64,000 nucleotides of DNA from Lutraria lutraria (lineage: Eukaryota; Mollusca; Bivalvia; Venerida; Mactridae). Each line of letters begins with the position of its first letter. The stretch's first letter is position 1. The notes below the pieces were generated by a model. It was not told where the DNA came from. It was given only the letters and a program-made list of their open reading frames with translations, and searched no databases. Both the position numbers and the translations under genes were made by a program. The DNA is taken from contig OZ026837.1 of NCBI GenBank assembly GCA_964023205.1, positions 8,474,088-8,538,087 on the forward strand, in the 5' to 3' direction. Positions 33,261 through 46,132 of this stretch are shown here, in pieces.

Positions 33261-33884
33261 ATTTCGCTTATCATTTGTTTGAAAAAAGTCTTATTAACAA
33301 TGATTAATGAAATTAAACATTATGTTTGACAATACTATAGACTAATTAAACTTGTAAGAAATATTTACTAGCCTAATATTTACACATGGCCTGTAACTCG
33401 CGTTTAATTTTCGAACAAAATACTTAATATTAGCAATTATTTCGGTTATGATCTAATAAACCTTTTATTGAAACATAAAAAGTAATTAAAGGATTTGTCA
33501 AATTTGTTGTATACCGTTTTCTGAAAGTTTTAAACATGTGACATCTGCTAGATACATATTTTCTCAGTGAATCTTTGCTATACCCACTAGAAAAGTAATC
33601 GTCCTGAAAAAAAAATGGTACGAGTATATAAATATATATATTGAATGGTAGCAGGAGCTAGTGTGATAAAGCTATTAGTCAAAATTAGTGATTTTAAAAC
33701 TCAGCAGCAAATGTTTACATAATAAGCTTTCAGAAAATTAAAAATTTACGCAAGTGAAATCAGCAATTTTGGGGAAAAGTAAAAGCCACACACGCAGTTA
33801 TACAGGCGATAGCTGAAACAGCTTATCTCTGTTATCTATGTCTCATCACCATACATCAGTAAAATGTATGACCCTATTCTTCAC

Positions 33885-33990
33885 TAAATTCCAAACTGAC
33901 CGTGACCAGACACAGGGGGCGATAAAACGAGATATAAGACCTCCTGTGGTTTTTAGTCGCTTACACAGGAGCTGTTCAATTAATCCTCAT
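33885..33990 (+). repeat. Short dispersed repeat, copy 2 of 3
   Basis: CTGACCGTGACCAGACACAG, GGGCGATAAAACGAGATATA, AGACCTCCTGTGG and AGTCGCTTACACAGGAGCTG form the clearest copy of this family, which runs into GTTCAAT. Confidence 0.55.
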
Positions 33991-35984
33991 GCTGATGTGA
34001 AATACACCGATTTTCGGAATCTGTACAATTTCAGTTGATGACAGATTATATAATCCATACATTTTATAAACATGCGTTTCGTTTATGGATATATATATAG
34101 AGTACGCACTTTTATATGTACACTTCGGCCTATGTGTACTTACAATAATGACTGAATCATGCTGATGTTTTTTATTTACTACAAACAATGATCTATCATG
34201 TTAAGTGACGTTAGATTTTTTTCTAAATTAAAACCAGTTCTCATGTTTTTTTCGAGACAACAAAAATAAGAGCGACAGGAATAGCACGATACTAATATTA
34301 GGCTATTAATACTTAGATTTGTGCTGTTGTTATCAGAGTTATTCATTTTTATTCCGGAATACAAAATCTTTCATCTATTTTGAAACTTTTTCAAAAGGAA
34401 AATGTCAAATATATTATAACCCTTTTTATTGACGCTGTGTCAATGAAATGGAGGTATGTGGTGTGTGTCCGAAATGTGTGAAAATGGTAAAATAATATGA
34501 ATCACTGACTGATTTAAACTGCAGTGTTTAAATGTACATTAAGGCTCTGTGTCGATCTTATGTATTCTTTAAATAGTGAGGCCGTCTTCGTATAATTTTA
34601 GTGACAGCACGTGTTCTTACTGAGAAACTTGATTGATATTAGTTTAATGTATTCATTATCTCTAATTAAAACATGAATAGTATCGATAAAATATATAACG
34701 ATACCCTCATATTGACCTATTCTTCTTCTAAAAATGTTTGAATTACTCAACAATATTTTTACTTAAAAAAGCGCTGACCGTGTATTTTAGAATGGCGGCC
34801 GCATAATAACTGTCGCATAGTGCACGCAAGATGGCTGCTGATTACTATTGTAAATATTAAGTTGAGGAATAATGTGAATTTCTGTTGACAGTGCACACCA
34901 TTAAAGGGATTACCGGACGAAATCAGTTCTGAAAAAGATAGTTTTGACAGGCATAAAAACGACAAACTAGAGATATTGACCACATCAATAATATGCATTG
35001 TCGAACAGTTTTCAAGTAGCAAACTGAGGACATAAGGATGGGATTTTTAAGAATGAAGTAACATAATGATAATCTCTGGCGGCGTGACACACGTAGTCAA
35101 TCCGTTGGGCTGTAAATTTAAAAGGGTTCAGCGGTAAGATTCGTGTGGAACTGTCAGAATAATTCTACATAACTTCTAAATACTAAACAGGAGTAGACTT
35201 GTAAGTGAATTTTACATTATTTAAAGACATTGAACCAGGAATGCCAGGCATGTGACTAAGACCCAGCAGTCCTGTATATTCCACAGTAGGGAGTCCAATA
35301 AAACTGACAGAGTCATTGATAGACTAGCTTCTAATTACATAATCAGAAACTTAAATTTATGGCTAATAAAAATTATACCTACTGTATCCGGGATAGATAC
35401 TTAAATTGATTCAATGTTTAATTAAAAATATAATTTTCTTTTTTTTAAAGTATGTTTATATTAAATGCAAAATATTAAGAAATTTAATATGATTAAAGAC
35501 ATAAATTACTCAAATAAATGCTCAACACTTCAAACACATTAGCAAATATATGTATCTCACACCAATTAGTTAGGTCTGGATGATTTTGATAAATTAAACG
35601 TCCATTTTGTGAATTTAATACAAACGTATCCTAACACCTTTTATACCTGTTAAATATTTCTAACAAATATAATTTCTCAAGAAGTACCTGTACAAACATA
35701 GTTTCATTGCTAGTCATTTTTTAAGATCATAATAGTTATCTTGTAAAAAATAATTTCATGTGTAAATAGAATTATTTGATTTAGAAATGGAAGAAGCATT
35801 CAGTTGCATTTTTCATGCAGTAACTATTCTTACATAATCTGGTAATTAAAGGACACCATTAATTAATCACATAAAATGCTTACAAAAACAACAGGAAGTC
35901 ATCCATAAACTAATTATCATTAAAAATCAATAAAATTTATGACCCTCTATGACTAGGTGTCAAGTCTACAGACACTTAGCTGAC
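33991..35984. other. Intronic AT-rich sequence
   Basis: No exon, repeat or RNA gene is recognised. Minus-strand frames at 33,976-34,364 and 34,759-35,022 have no domain or credible splice context. Confidence 0.4.
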
Positions 35985-36095
35985 CATGAAAAGACAGGAT
36001 TAATCCCATTAGGGGCAATAAAACAATTAAGAGATTAGACCTCATGTGGATTTTTTTTGGGGGGGGGGGTCACTTATATAGTAGCTGTTCAATGT
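35985..36095 (+). repeat. Short dispersed repeat, copy 3 of 3
   Basis: AGCTGACCATGAAAAGACAG, GGGGCAATAAAACAATTAAG, AGACCTCATGTGG, a G tract (36,058-36,069) and GTAGCTGTTCAATG match copy 2. Confidence 0.5.
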
Positions 36096-36337
36096 CTTTA
36101 ATCTGTAATGCACTCAGTGTGTTACAATATTGTAGTGCAGGGCTTTTTTCACAGGTAGGAAAAATGACATTTTCTTCAAATTTGGGAAAGAATAACTCAA
36201 TTTTTTTTGCAAAAGGGGAAGAAAAAACTTGGTTGTAAACTAAATTTTAGCGGAAAACTGCATGATTTTAAAGGATTATCCTGAGGGAGAGACGCCTGTT
36301 AAAAGCGCCGGTTATAGAAGGAAAATAGCTCTGTAGA

Positions 36338-36389
36338 ATGTCAATTATCCTTTTAAAAGTCTTGTTATTATTGTGTTATTTAGTCTCAG
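36338..36389 (+). CDS. Candidate signal-peptide first exon of another gene
   Basis: On the plus strand an ATG opens MSIILLKVLLLLCYLVS and meets a strong donor, CAG/GTAAGT, after 52 nt (phase 1). A Lys before an uninterrupted leucine-rich core is a good secretory signal. It lies inside the 14.6-kb intron of the large gene, on the opposite strand. No downstream plus-strand exon is recognisable, so it could be a chance open frame or a relic of a duplicated gene. Confidence 0.3.
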
Positions 36390-37440
36390 GTAAGTTAACT
36401 TTATTTGCAAATTAAATATTAACTTATTTTAAGTTCATTAAAGAGGGATCTTGTATAGTCAGTACCCCATTTACTGATGTTATCCAAATAACGGTGTATC
36501 TTAAAATATTCGTTATATATACACTCTAAATTCACATTCTGAATTTAGCTTCACCGTTATCTAGTACCACTTATATATGTTTAAAGAGTCTCATATTTAC
36601 CAAATCACTGGCAACAGCTAGGGCAGAAACAAAATTACTTTCTGCATAAGTTGTAAAAAGTTCAGCTGCAGAGGGAACTAGATTCTATATTAAACTTCAT
36701 TAGATCCGATAACTGACACCCCCTACAGGGATCCTTTCAAATATAGCTCCCTGGAGAGCTGTATCTGCAAAAATATTTTGTATACAGCTCCCTGCGAAAC
36801 TCTATTCAATTCAAGTGTATCTCCTGTTCTAAAATTAGAAGCTGTATTCTGAGTAGCAGTTGCTTTTCCGGAATAAAAATCCCAAATTGTCTGATGCAGG
36901 ATAAAGTTAATTAATTTTTCATTCATGATAAGCAATAGGCTATTCGCCAATGCCTGTGGGTTTGTTGGCCTGTCATTCATGTACACAGTGTTTGGACAGA
37001 TTTCATTAAAGCAGCTGTTAATGGATTATTGAAAATTTACAATAGACAATTTACAATTAGCCGGAATAGTCAATTGTGTTAAAGTTTACTAGCTTATATA
37101 GACATTATCTAAGGTTCCGGCTGTAACTGGGTTAGCGTAAAGACTGTGTACATGCCCAGATCATTTGACATTTTGATGTTGTCTCTGTTTATATGGGGTT
37201 AAATGCTGTATTCCGAGGAAAAGGAGTATTGTTGGTTAAAATAATGAACAAACAACTCACTTGTGCTGCTCGCAATAGTTCCCTACTGGTTGGATATTTA
37301 AAATGACTGGTTGGAGAAATCCTTAAATTTGGAATTGTCCAGGCTATCAGTCAGATAGAACTTCCCTGAAGGATTATATTCGAAACATGTGACATAGCTT
37401 ACAAAACGATAATATAACACTGTGCAATAGCGGTTCAAGG
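36390..37440. other. Intronic AT-rich sequence
   Basis: No gene or recognised repeat. Frames at 36,723-36,986 and 37,298-37,534 (minus) have no domain. Confidence 0.4.
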
Positions 37441-38481
37441 GACGGGGGAAGATAGCGTGCGCCCCCTCAAAGTTCTCGATCATATATAGACATAAAATAC
37501 CATTAATTAATTCATTCAATGAAATAGCATTCAATTATTCAGTTCATAAATATTACGCCCCCTAGTTTGAAAACCTGGATCCGCCCCTTCTGCATAAATT
37601 ATATGATAATTACTAACAGGACTCATTGTTGGTATTACAATGCTATCATTATCAGTGACATCATGGCAAATTTGCAAATTTTAACACATACGTTGCATGG
37701 TGAGGGGAATATAAAATGGTATTACGCTGAATTATTTATTTATTTCTTAAATTCAAACACATGCATGGGCGCGAACGTCATAGAAAACACTTCCTTTTTA
37801 TTTTTAAGAATTTAAGAGAAATGAAAAACCGGAAATTCTGTAGCAACAACATATCTTAAAAACATTTTTTTTAAATAAAAATTATTAATTTTCTTTGATA
37901 AAATAAGTGCATGCTTAAATATCAATAATCTTATGATAAGATTTTTTTATTGTAAGACGGGGGAAGGTAGCCTGCATGGCGGGCACCCCCTCAAAGTCCT
38001 CGATCATATATAGACATAAAATACCATTAATTAATTCATTCATTTAATGAAATAGCATTCAATTATTCAGTTCCCAAATATTATGCCCCCTAGTTTGAAA
38101 ACCTGGATCCGCCCCTTCTGCATAATTATATGATAATTACTAATAGGACTCATTGTTGGTATTACAATGCTATCATTATCAGTGACATCATGGCAAATTT
38201 GCAAATTTTAACACATATATTGCATGGTGAGGGGAATATAAAATGGTATTATGCTGAATTATTGATTAATTTCTTAAATTCAAACACATGCATGGACGCG
38301 AAAGTCATAGCAAACACTTCCTTTTTATTTTAAAGAATTTAAGAGAAATGAAAAACCGGGAATTCTGTAGCAACAACATATCTTAAAAACATTTTTTTTA
38401 AATAAAAATTATTAATTTTCTTTGATAAAATAAGTGCATGCTTAAATATCAATAAACTTATGATAAGATTTTTTATTGTAA
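37441..38481 (+). repeat. Tandem duplication of a ~520-bp unit
   Basis: The unit starting GACGGGGGAAG at 37,441 restarts at about 37,957 and runs to about 38,481. Both hold ACATCATGGCAAATTTGCAA, TTGCATGGTGAGGGGAATAT and AGAAATGAAAAACCGG. By eye the copies are well over 90 percent identical, differing by small insertions such as CATGGCGGGC at the start of unit 2. The parallel open frames at 37,567 and 38,130 are the same sequence twice. Its distal part is homologous to the tail of palindrome-array copy 1. Confidence 0.85.
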
Positions 38482-39003
38482 GAAAAAAATTTGATGCCTC
38501 ATAAATGCGAGCCCTGGTCTAAGCCAAATCACAGCTGACTTTGTATCTCATACAGAAATTAATTTTCGCAATGTTAATTTTACTAAATGACTAATTTGCC
38601 ATGGCAATTTTGCCATGGTAATATTTTGCCATGGAAATTTTGCAAAAATTAAAATTTAAAAATTCATATTTATTGATCAAAACCATAATAATTGTGTTAA
38701 TTATGATACCTACACACCCTTACATAGTGTTTCTTTAGATATTAAAAAAAATTTTGCCATGGCAAGGCATTTTGCCATGGCAAAATACCGATTTGCCATG
38801 GCAAAACGCCTTTTGCCATGGCAAAGACAGTTTTTCTTTGCATTTTTCAAGAAAACTAGTAAAGATAGAAACATGGGACTTACAATTTTTTAATAAGTAA
38901 CTAAATGCTACAATTTAATAATGTTTTTGATTCTCAAAAACGCGTAAAAGTGGGGGCTGTATTTGCCAAAGACCGGCGCGGCAAAAACAAACCGGCGGAG
39001 GTT
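38482..39003 (-). mobile_element. Palindrome-array dispersed element, copy 2
   Basis: In reverse orientation, the element begins at 39,003 (AACCTCCGCCGGTTTG) and carries four TTGCCATGGCAA-type palindromes (38,755-38,825), the conserved spacer, and three more (38,597-38,640). The tail with GACCAGGGCTCGCATTTATG leads into the tandem-duplicated unit at 37,441-38,481. This shows that the full element is longer than the palindromic core. Confidence 0.75.
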
Positions 39004-39344
39004 AAGTGCTAATGACTTGTACATGTATGTAACCATGTAATACTTCTACAAAAAAAACTGATAAAAAAGCATGATGACATCAGTGTTAGTTGACATTGAG
39101 GTTTACGTCAATGCGGGCACATTCGTTTGAAATTCAATTTGGATACTTACATTTAGTTAAATGTATAATAACGGTGCATTCATTTAATTTGTAACAGAAT
39201 AAGAAATAAATTATGAAAAGAAAACAAAACAAAACCATCTAAATTTAAATTGAATGTCAAATATGTCTACGTTTGGTGTTTGGAATATTACATAACAGTG
39301 CTGAAAAAGATTCAACCTAGTTCAAACTAATATCTAAAACTTAC

Positions 39345-39450
39345 AAACATGTCGGACCGTCGTTTGAGATTTCACATCGTTGACCTTGGTCACATCCCTC
39401 CATGTAAGTTTCTAAGATGTGACATTCGTTCGTAATGTTTGCAGGCAAAT
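39345..39450 (-). CDS. Large mosaic receptor gene: membrane-proximal Cys-containing exon
   Basis: The exon lies between TTTCATAG and GTAAGT (106 nt). In phase with the SEA exon before it, it reads LPANITNECHILETYMEGCD then QGQRCEISNDGPTC. Four cysteines with this spacing look like a truncated EGF-like or stalk module, and NIT is a glycosylation sequon. It ends with 2 nt of a codon, which the microexon at 24,728 completes after a 14.6-kb intron. Confidence 0.65.
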
Positions 39451-39966
39451 CTATGAAAACATGAAATGTAATGTCCGATCAACTAATAGAATATAGAGAT
39501 TAATATTAACAACTAATGAATAAACAGTAACGATCGTACAACAAAATACATGTAGTAAATACTGCTCCATTTATTATACCAAAGAATACTTATGGGGTGT
39601 TTAGTCCGTCTTCAAAATTATTTGAAATGTACGTACACTCTGTAACCTTCGTACAAGAGAACATTTTGAATACTGTCCTAACTTTGACTATTACTAAGTG
39701 ACCAATACATACATTCAGACAACACTTTCAATATCTAACGCCATTTGTCGGGCAGAAAACATTACTTTAATCCAACGATGGTCTTACTTTCGATTTATAC
39801 TTGGTATATGTTTACATACAGATATATCATCAACACATAGCATCTAGCCCGTTGTTCAATTTCTGGTGATTACACTGATGTGCAAGTTAATAGAGGTTAA
39901 CACTAGCAATTACATTAAAAAGTCTTGACAACATAAAAGTTATCATCGAATTAAAAAACATCTTAC

Positions 39967-40106
39967 ATGAACGTGACGCAACAGTAACACCGTCATATGT
40001 TATGTCCGTTCCTGAAGAAAGCACCACAGTTGCATGAACCAAATTTGTTGAATCAGTTTCGTCATATAGAACTGTATAGTCGATTACTGTACTACTTTCT
40101 GTTGTT
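39967..40106 (-). CDS. Large mosaic receptor gene: SEA domain, third exon
   Basis: A 140-nt exon between CTTATCAG and GTAAGA. It reads TTESSTVIDYTVLYDETDST, then LVHATVVLSSGTDITYDGVT, the second half of a SEA fold: a strand, a connector, and the final helix and strand. Phases agree on both sides. Confidence 0.7.
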
Positions 40107-40492
40107 CTGATAAGACAAATTGAGAGTATTATTTACAGATGAATAAATTTAGTACGTAAGTCACTCTTATTACTCACTCTAAATGTATTTCTCTTCGACT
40201 AAATACGCAATTGAAGTACGCATATATATAAAACAAGTGGTAATATTCAATTTCAAAACTAGCTTTGGGAACATATAAAGCAATCTCATTTTTTGTGGAA
40301 TCAAATTGAGAAGATACATAACGGTTGGAAAATTTATTAATTTAGTTTAATACATGTGGTTGTAATGCAGTGATATTCAAAGAGAAGTGTTGTCTAAATG
40401 AGGGATAACCGTTTTCGACCTTCAGTACATTTTATCTTAAAATATAACATGAATAGAAAACTGTTTTGAATTATATAAATATTAGTGTTTAC

Positions 40493-40554
40493 CGCATTGA
40501 CTTGATTACAACTGTAACGCCACCCGATGCATACGTTTGGTAAAATTCTTCAAG
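40493..40554 (-). CDS. Large mosaic receptor gene: SEA domain, middle exon
   Basis: A 62-nt exon between CTTGTCAG and GTAAAC. It reads LEEFYQTYASGGVTVVIKSM. ASGGVTVVI aligns with the SEA autoproteolysis loop, usually G-S-V-V-V, but the Ser nucleophile is absent here (G-V-T-V-V), so self-cleavage at that residue is not expected. This is known family biochemistry applied by inference. Confidence 0.65.
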
Positions 40555-40767
40555 CTGACAAGATATTGTAATAGATAATTAAGTTACATTTATAAAAACA
40601 AATAAACATAAAACATTTATTATTAATAAGTACAATAGTTTACTGAATAAACACACAACATTATAATACAATAGTTGATTGATTAAATGTAAGTCAATAT
40701 TTACAGAGAATTAAACATTAAATACTGTTAACCAAATTAGTATTGAAACTGCAGCACATATACATAC

Positions 40768-40877
40768 AGATTGTTTGACGGCTTCTGGGGTCAATGTTTC
40801 TGATCGTTCAACTCTTTTCTTCAATTCAAATAAATAACTGATTGCAACTGAAGCCTGGAAAGATCTCTCGAATGGAC
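40768..40877 (-). CDS. Large mosaic receptor gene: SEA domain, first exon
   Basis: A 110-nt exon between TTGAAACAG and GTATGT. It completes the Gly codon left open by the EGF-array exon and reads PFERSFQASVAISYLFELKK, RVERSETLTPEAVKQS. The amphipathic start of a SEA domain is clear once the three exons are joined. SEA domains sit near the membrane of mucin-like and adhesion receptors. Confidence 0.65.
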
Positions 40878-41476
40878 CTGTTTCAAAATGGAACAAATGT
40901 AAAGTATATTTTTTTTATTTCATTCACTATCTTCACTGCAATCGATTGGGAAATCAACTTAAAGCTGCTTTACAAAATCGAATCACGAACAAAACATATA
41001 AAATGTTTAACGTGTCAACTAATATTGTTAGCTAGTTAACCGATTTCTAACCTTCTCACATCCTTGCTCCATTGTATGCTTAATATATATGCTTAAACAG
41101 CATAAATTTGCATCCTGTGTATATAAGTTCTATACAATGAAAACTGACTACTATGTCACAATATAAGAAGTTAAGTACTTGAACGTATTAAAATTACTTG
41201 ATGTTTCGTTTCGAAATCTTATCAGTTATTTAGCAATCGGAATGAGATAATATTCAAGCGAAGCGACGACGCAAATATTTAGTAAACTTATGAAAGGCCA
41301 CCAAAGAATGAAACAAATATTATTTTGTTCAAAGTATAGCTATGCATGTAGTATAATAATTATAATTGTGTGCGACACTTGCAATCTTTAACACATTCGT
41401 ATTTCTTTCTTTGCCGGTGGCTAATACAGGCTGGCTGTGTGTCTAATAAGTAAGGATTCCAGTTTTCTTTACAAAC

Positions 41477-44400
41477 CTAGACAAGCAAGTCCAAAACGAT
41501 CCGGTATAAAGTTCTGTTTACAACTGCATTTGAACGACCCCATTATGTTCACGCATTCATGATGACATCCACCATTATACATCAAACACTCATCCGTATC
41601 TTCACAATTCCGATTATCAGCATTCAAAGAGAAACCAACATCGCAACGACATTGGTAAGAACCAAGTGTGTTTTCACAAAAATGACTGCAACCACCATTA
41701 TCATTTGTGCATTCGTTTATATCTGTACACTGTCTCTTGTCTGATTCCAACATGTAACCTTCATTGCAAGCACAAAGAAAGGAACCATGTTCATTTAAAC
41801 ATATTTGTTCACATCCTCCGTTGTTCTCGCTGCATTCATTGACATCGCGACATTTATATCCGTCGCTATCTAAAACGAAGCCGACCGCACAGTCACAAAT
41901 AAATGAACCATCCGTGTTCATACAAAGTTGATCACATCTACCATTATCTGATACGCATTCGTTAATGTCATTACATTTAAACTCATCATCATCCAATTCA
42001 TATCCAACCCCACACATACAAGTGAATGATCCAACATTATTTTCACATTCCTGTTCACAACCATGACTGCTTGTACTGCATTCATCTAAATCGGAACATT
42101 TGGAATCTCCAGTAAGTACATATCTTAAACGACACCTGCATTCGAACGTCCCTTCAGTATTCGTACATTCGTGTTTACATCCTCCATTGTTTTCAAAACA
42201 CTCGTCTCTGTCCAAACAGCTAAAGCCATCATCAGCTAATATGTACCCTGACCTACATGAACATATGAATGCACCATTACTATTTGTACATACATGACCG
42301 CATCCACCATTGTTTGTTAAACATTCATCAGTATCCAAACAATCCAGCTTATTGGAAGCTAGCGTGAAACCATCATTACAACCACAAACAAATGAACCAA
42401 CTTTGTTAATACAAGTATGTTCACATCCACCAGTATTACTTGAGCATTCGTCAATATCAGAACACTGGTGAAGATCATCTTGTAAGGCATAGCCGGGTAA
42501 ACAGTTGCAGTAATATGCTCCTTCAGTATTGACACATTCATGTTCACATACTACGTTGCTTTGAACGCATTCGTTAATATCTTTACAATTAGATTCATCA
42601 ATGTCCAATGTGTATCCATTCATACATTCGCACGTGTAAGATCCGTCAGGGTTTTTACAGTTATGAGCACATCCACCATCGTCGTTGCTACACTCGTTTA
42701 TATCTAGGCATCTTGAACCATCGTGATCTAACGCAAAACCATCTCTACATGTGCAAGTAAACGATCCAACTGTGTTTATGCAGCCTTGGTCACATTGTTT
42801 GACGTCCAAACCACATTCGTCGACGTCTACACATTGCGTTTCTTGATACAGCTCATAACCAGGAAGACAGTCGCATTCAAACGAACCCATAGTATTTGAA
42901 CACAGATCCCCACAACCGCCATTATTCACCGCGCATTCGTCTACATCATCGCAGTTATATCCATCAGTAGCTAAGGTGTATCCATGACGACATGAGCAAA
43001 TAAATGTTCCGTCCTTATTTAAGCATTCTTGTGCACAACCTCCGTTGTTTGTTAGACATTCTTCAATATCTGAGCAATGTTTACCATCATCGGTAAGTGA
43101 GAATCCGTCAAAACAAGAACAGGAAAATCCACCAATTGTGTTTGTACATTCCTGTTCACAGTCATGGCTATCTGCCATACACTCATCAATATCGGAACAA
43201 TTAATAATACCAGTAAGTATATATCCCGAAAGGCAGCTACATTCGAACGATCCGTTAATGTTAGTACATGCCTGTTCACATCCGCCATTGTTTTCAGAAC
43301 ATTCGTCAATGTCCAAACAGCCCGAACCATCATCAGCTAATACGTACCCTGACCTACATGAACATGTGAATGCACCGTTATTATTTGTACAAATATGATC
43401 GCATCCACCATTATTTGTTAAACATTCATCAGTATCCAAACAATTCAGCTTATTGGAAGCTAGCGTGAAACCATATTTACAACTACAAACAAATGAACCA
43501 ACTTTGTTCGTACATGCATGCTCACAATCACCATTATTAGTTGAGCATTCGTCGGCATCAGAACATTGATGAAGATCATCTTGTAGTATATAGCCGGGTG
43601 AACAGCTGCAGTTGTATGATCCATCAGTGTTGGAACATTCATATTCACAACCTGCATTGTCATTTGAACACTCATCAATATCAGAGCAATGTTTTTCGTC
43701 ATCAGCAAGTGAATACCCTTCCAAACAAGAACAGGAAAATCCACCGATTGTGTTCACACATTCTTGTTCACAGTCATGACTATCTGCCATGCACTCATCA
43801 ATATCGACACAATTAAAAATATCAGCATGTAAATATCCTGGGCGACAGCTGCATTCAAACGATCCTTCATTATTGGTACATTTATGTTTACATCCGCCAT
43901 TGTTTTCAGAACATTCGTCGATGTCCAAGCAACCCAAACCATTATCTGCTAATGCGTACCCCGATCTACATGAACATGTGAATGCACCATTACTATTTGT
44001 ACATGCATGACCGCATCCACCATTATTTGTTAAACATTCATCAGTATCCAAACAATCAAGCTTATTGGAAGCTAGCGTGAAACCATATTTACAACTACAA
44101 ACAAATGAACCAACTTTGTTCGTACATGCATGCTCACATCCACCATTATTAGTTGAGCATTCGTCGACATCAGAACATTGATGAAGATCATCTTGTAGTA
44201 TATAGCCGGGTGAACAGCTGCAGTTGTATGATCCATCAGTGTTGGAACATTCATATTCACAACCTGCATTGTCATTTGAACACTCATCAATATCAGAGCA
44301 ATGTTTTTCGTCATCAGCAAGTGAATACCCTTCCAAACAAGAACATGAAAATCCACCGATTGTGTTCACACATTCTTGTTCACAGCCATGACTATCTGTC

Positions 44401-46132
44401 ATACACTCATCAATATCGACACAATTAAAAATGTCAACATGTAAATATCCTGAGCGACAGCTGCATTCAAACGATCCTTCATTATTGGTACATTTATGTT
44501 TACATCCGCCATTGTTTTCAGAACATTCGTTGATATCCAAACAACCAAAGCCATTATCAGCTAATACGTACCCCAATCTACATGAACATGTGAATGCACC
44601 GTCGTTGTTTAAACAAACATGATCGCACCCACCATTATTTGTTAAACATTCATCAATGTCTAAACAATCCAGGTTATTGGGAGCCAGTGTAAAACCATCG
44701 TTACAACTACAAACAAATGAACCAACTTCGTTTGTACATTCATGTTCACATCCACCATTATTAGTTGAGCATTCGTCGACATCAGAACATTGATGAAAAT
44801 CTCATTCTAGTAAATGGCCAGCTGAACAGCTGCAGATATATGCTCCTTCAGTGTTGACACATTCATGGTCGCATCCTGCATTGTCTTGAATGCATTCGTC
44901 AATATCGTTACAATTAGATCGATCAGTGTCCACAGTGAATCCATTCATACATTCACACGTGTAAGATCCGTCTGTATTTGTACATGTATGAGCACATCCA
45001 CCATTCTCAGTGTTACACTCGTTGATATCTACGCATTCGAAACCACCGTCATCTAGGACAAACCCATCTTCACATGTGCAAGAAAACGACCCGTCTGTGT
45101 TTGAACAACCTTGATCGCAGTGATGAGTATTTAAGCTACATTCGTCAATGTCGACACAACTGGTACCTTCAGCGAGTTCGAAACCAGACATGCAGCTGCA
45201 TTCGTATGATTCTGGGATATTAGTACAATGATGCTCACAGCCACCATTATTTTCAAGACATTCATTCACATCTGTGCAGTTAAAACCATCATCGTCTAAA
45301 ACGTAACCTGGATCACATGAACATGTGAATGTACCTATCTTATTAGTACAGTGATACTCACACCCTCCATTATTAGATAAACATTCATTAATGTCTTCAC
45401 AACGTCTCTTGTCTTCCGCAAGAACATACCCATCTTCACATCTGCAAGAAAACCCTCCGTCTGAATTCACACAAACATGATCACAAATGGAACCGTCTTC
45501 ATGGCATTCGTCAATGTCAAGGCAATCAGATCCGTCTTCAGCAAGCTTATAGCCCATATTACAATTACAACCAAAGGAACCAAAGTGGTTGAGGCACAAT
45601 TGCCCACAACCACCATTATTTACATTACATTCGTCAATATCTAAGCAGTCGAATCCATTGGAATCAAGGTCGTAGCCTTCATAACATTCACAAAAGAATG
45701 AACCTTGTGTGTTGTTACATTGTTGTGTGCAACCGCCGTTATCTGTTTGACACTCATTTGTATCGGAACATAGATGGAGATCCTCTTCAAGATCATATCC
45801 TAAAGAACAACTGCAACTATAAGCACCATCAATGTTGTCACATCGATGTTCACATCCACCGTTATCCTCCAAGCATTCGTCTACATCATTACAATGCGTC
45901 TTATCAGCGTCTATCTCATATCCCGCCAGACATTCACACATGAAACTACCCTCCGTGTTATTGCATATTTGTTCGCAACCACCATTGTCATCTTCGCATT
46001 CGTTGTCGTCAATACATAATCCAACATAACCGCTCCCTATATATCCTTTATTACAAATACATTTGAAAGAACCATCCATATTTATACACTGGAAGTCACA
46101 TCTCCCATTATCAATGGCACATTCATTGATAT
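41477..46132 (-). CDS. Large mosaic receptor gene: giant exon of 38 calcium-binding EGF domains, one in-frame TGA
   Basis: A 4,656-nt exon from acceptor TTTTAAAG to donor G/GTTTGT, in phase 1-1. It encodes 38 consecutive EGF repeats of about 41 residues. Nearly all keep the calcium-binding start D-[IVT]-[DN]-E-C, six cysteines and the C-X-N-X4-[FY] hydroxylation-type motif, as in fibrillin and Notch-class proteins. Such arrays form stiff, calcium-dependent extracellular rods. Repeats 14-18 and 19-23 are a 612-bp near-identical tandem duplication, and repeats 28-32 resemble 9-13. One TGA (44,802-44,804) interrupts repeat 11; the frame is open on both sides. Plus-strand frames across the region are shadows. 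Confidence 0.88.
43311..44534 (-). repeat. 612-bp tandem duplication inside the EGF exon (5 EGF domains x 2)
   Basis: The blocks 43,923-44,534 and 43,311-43,922 each encode five EGF repeats (14-18 and 19-23), with very few differences over long runs. For example, nearly all bases from 43,561 to 43,780 equal those at 44,173 to 44,392. The identity, also at silent sites, points to recent unequal crossing over or conversion. Confidence 0.9.

Noticed and set aside
43045..43398. 117-codon and similar plus-strand frames across 41.5-46 kb
   Set aside because: They are antisense to the EGF exon; the regular repeats keep several frames open by chance.
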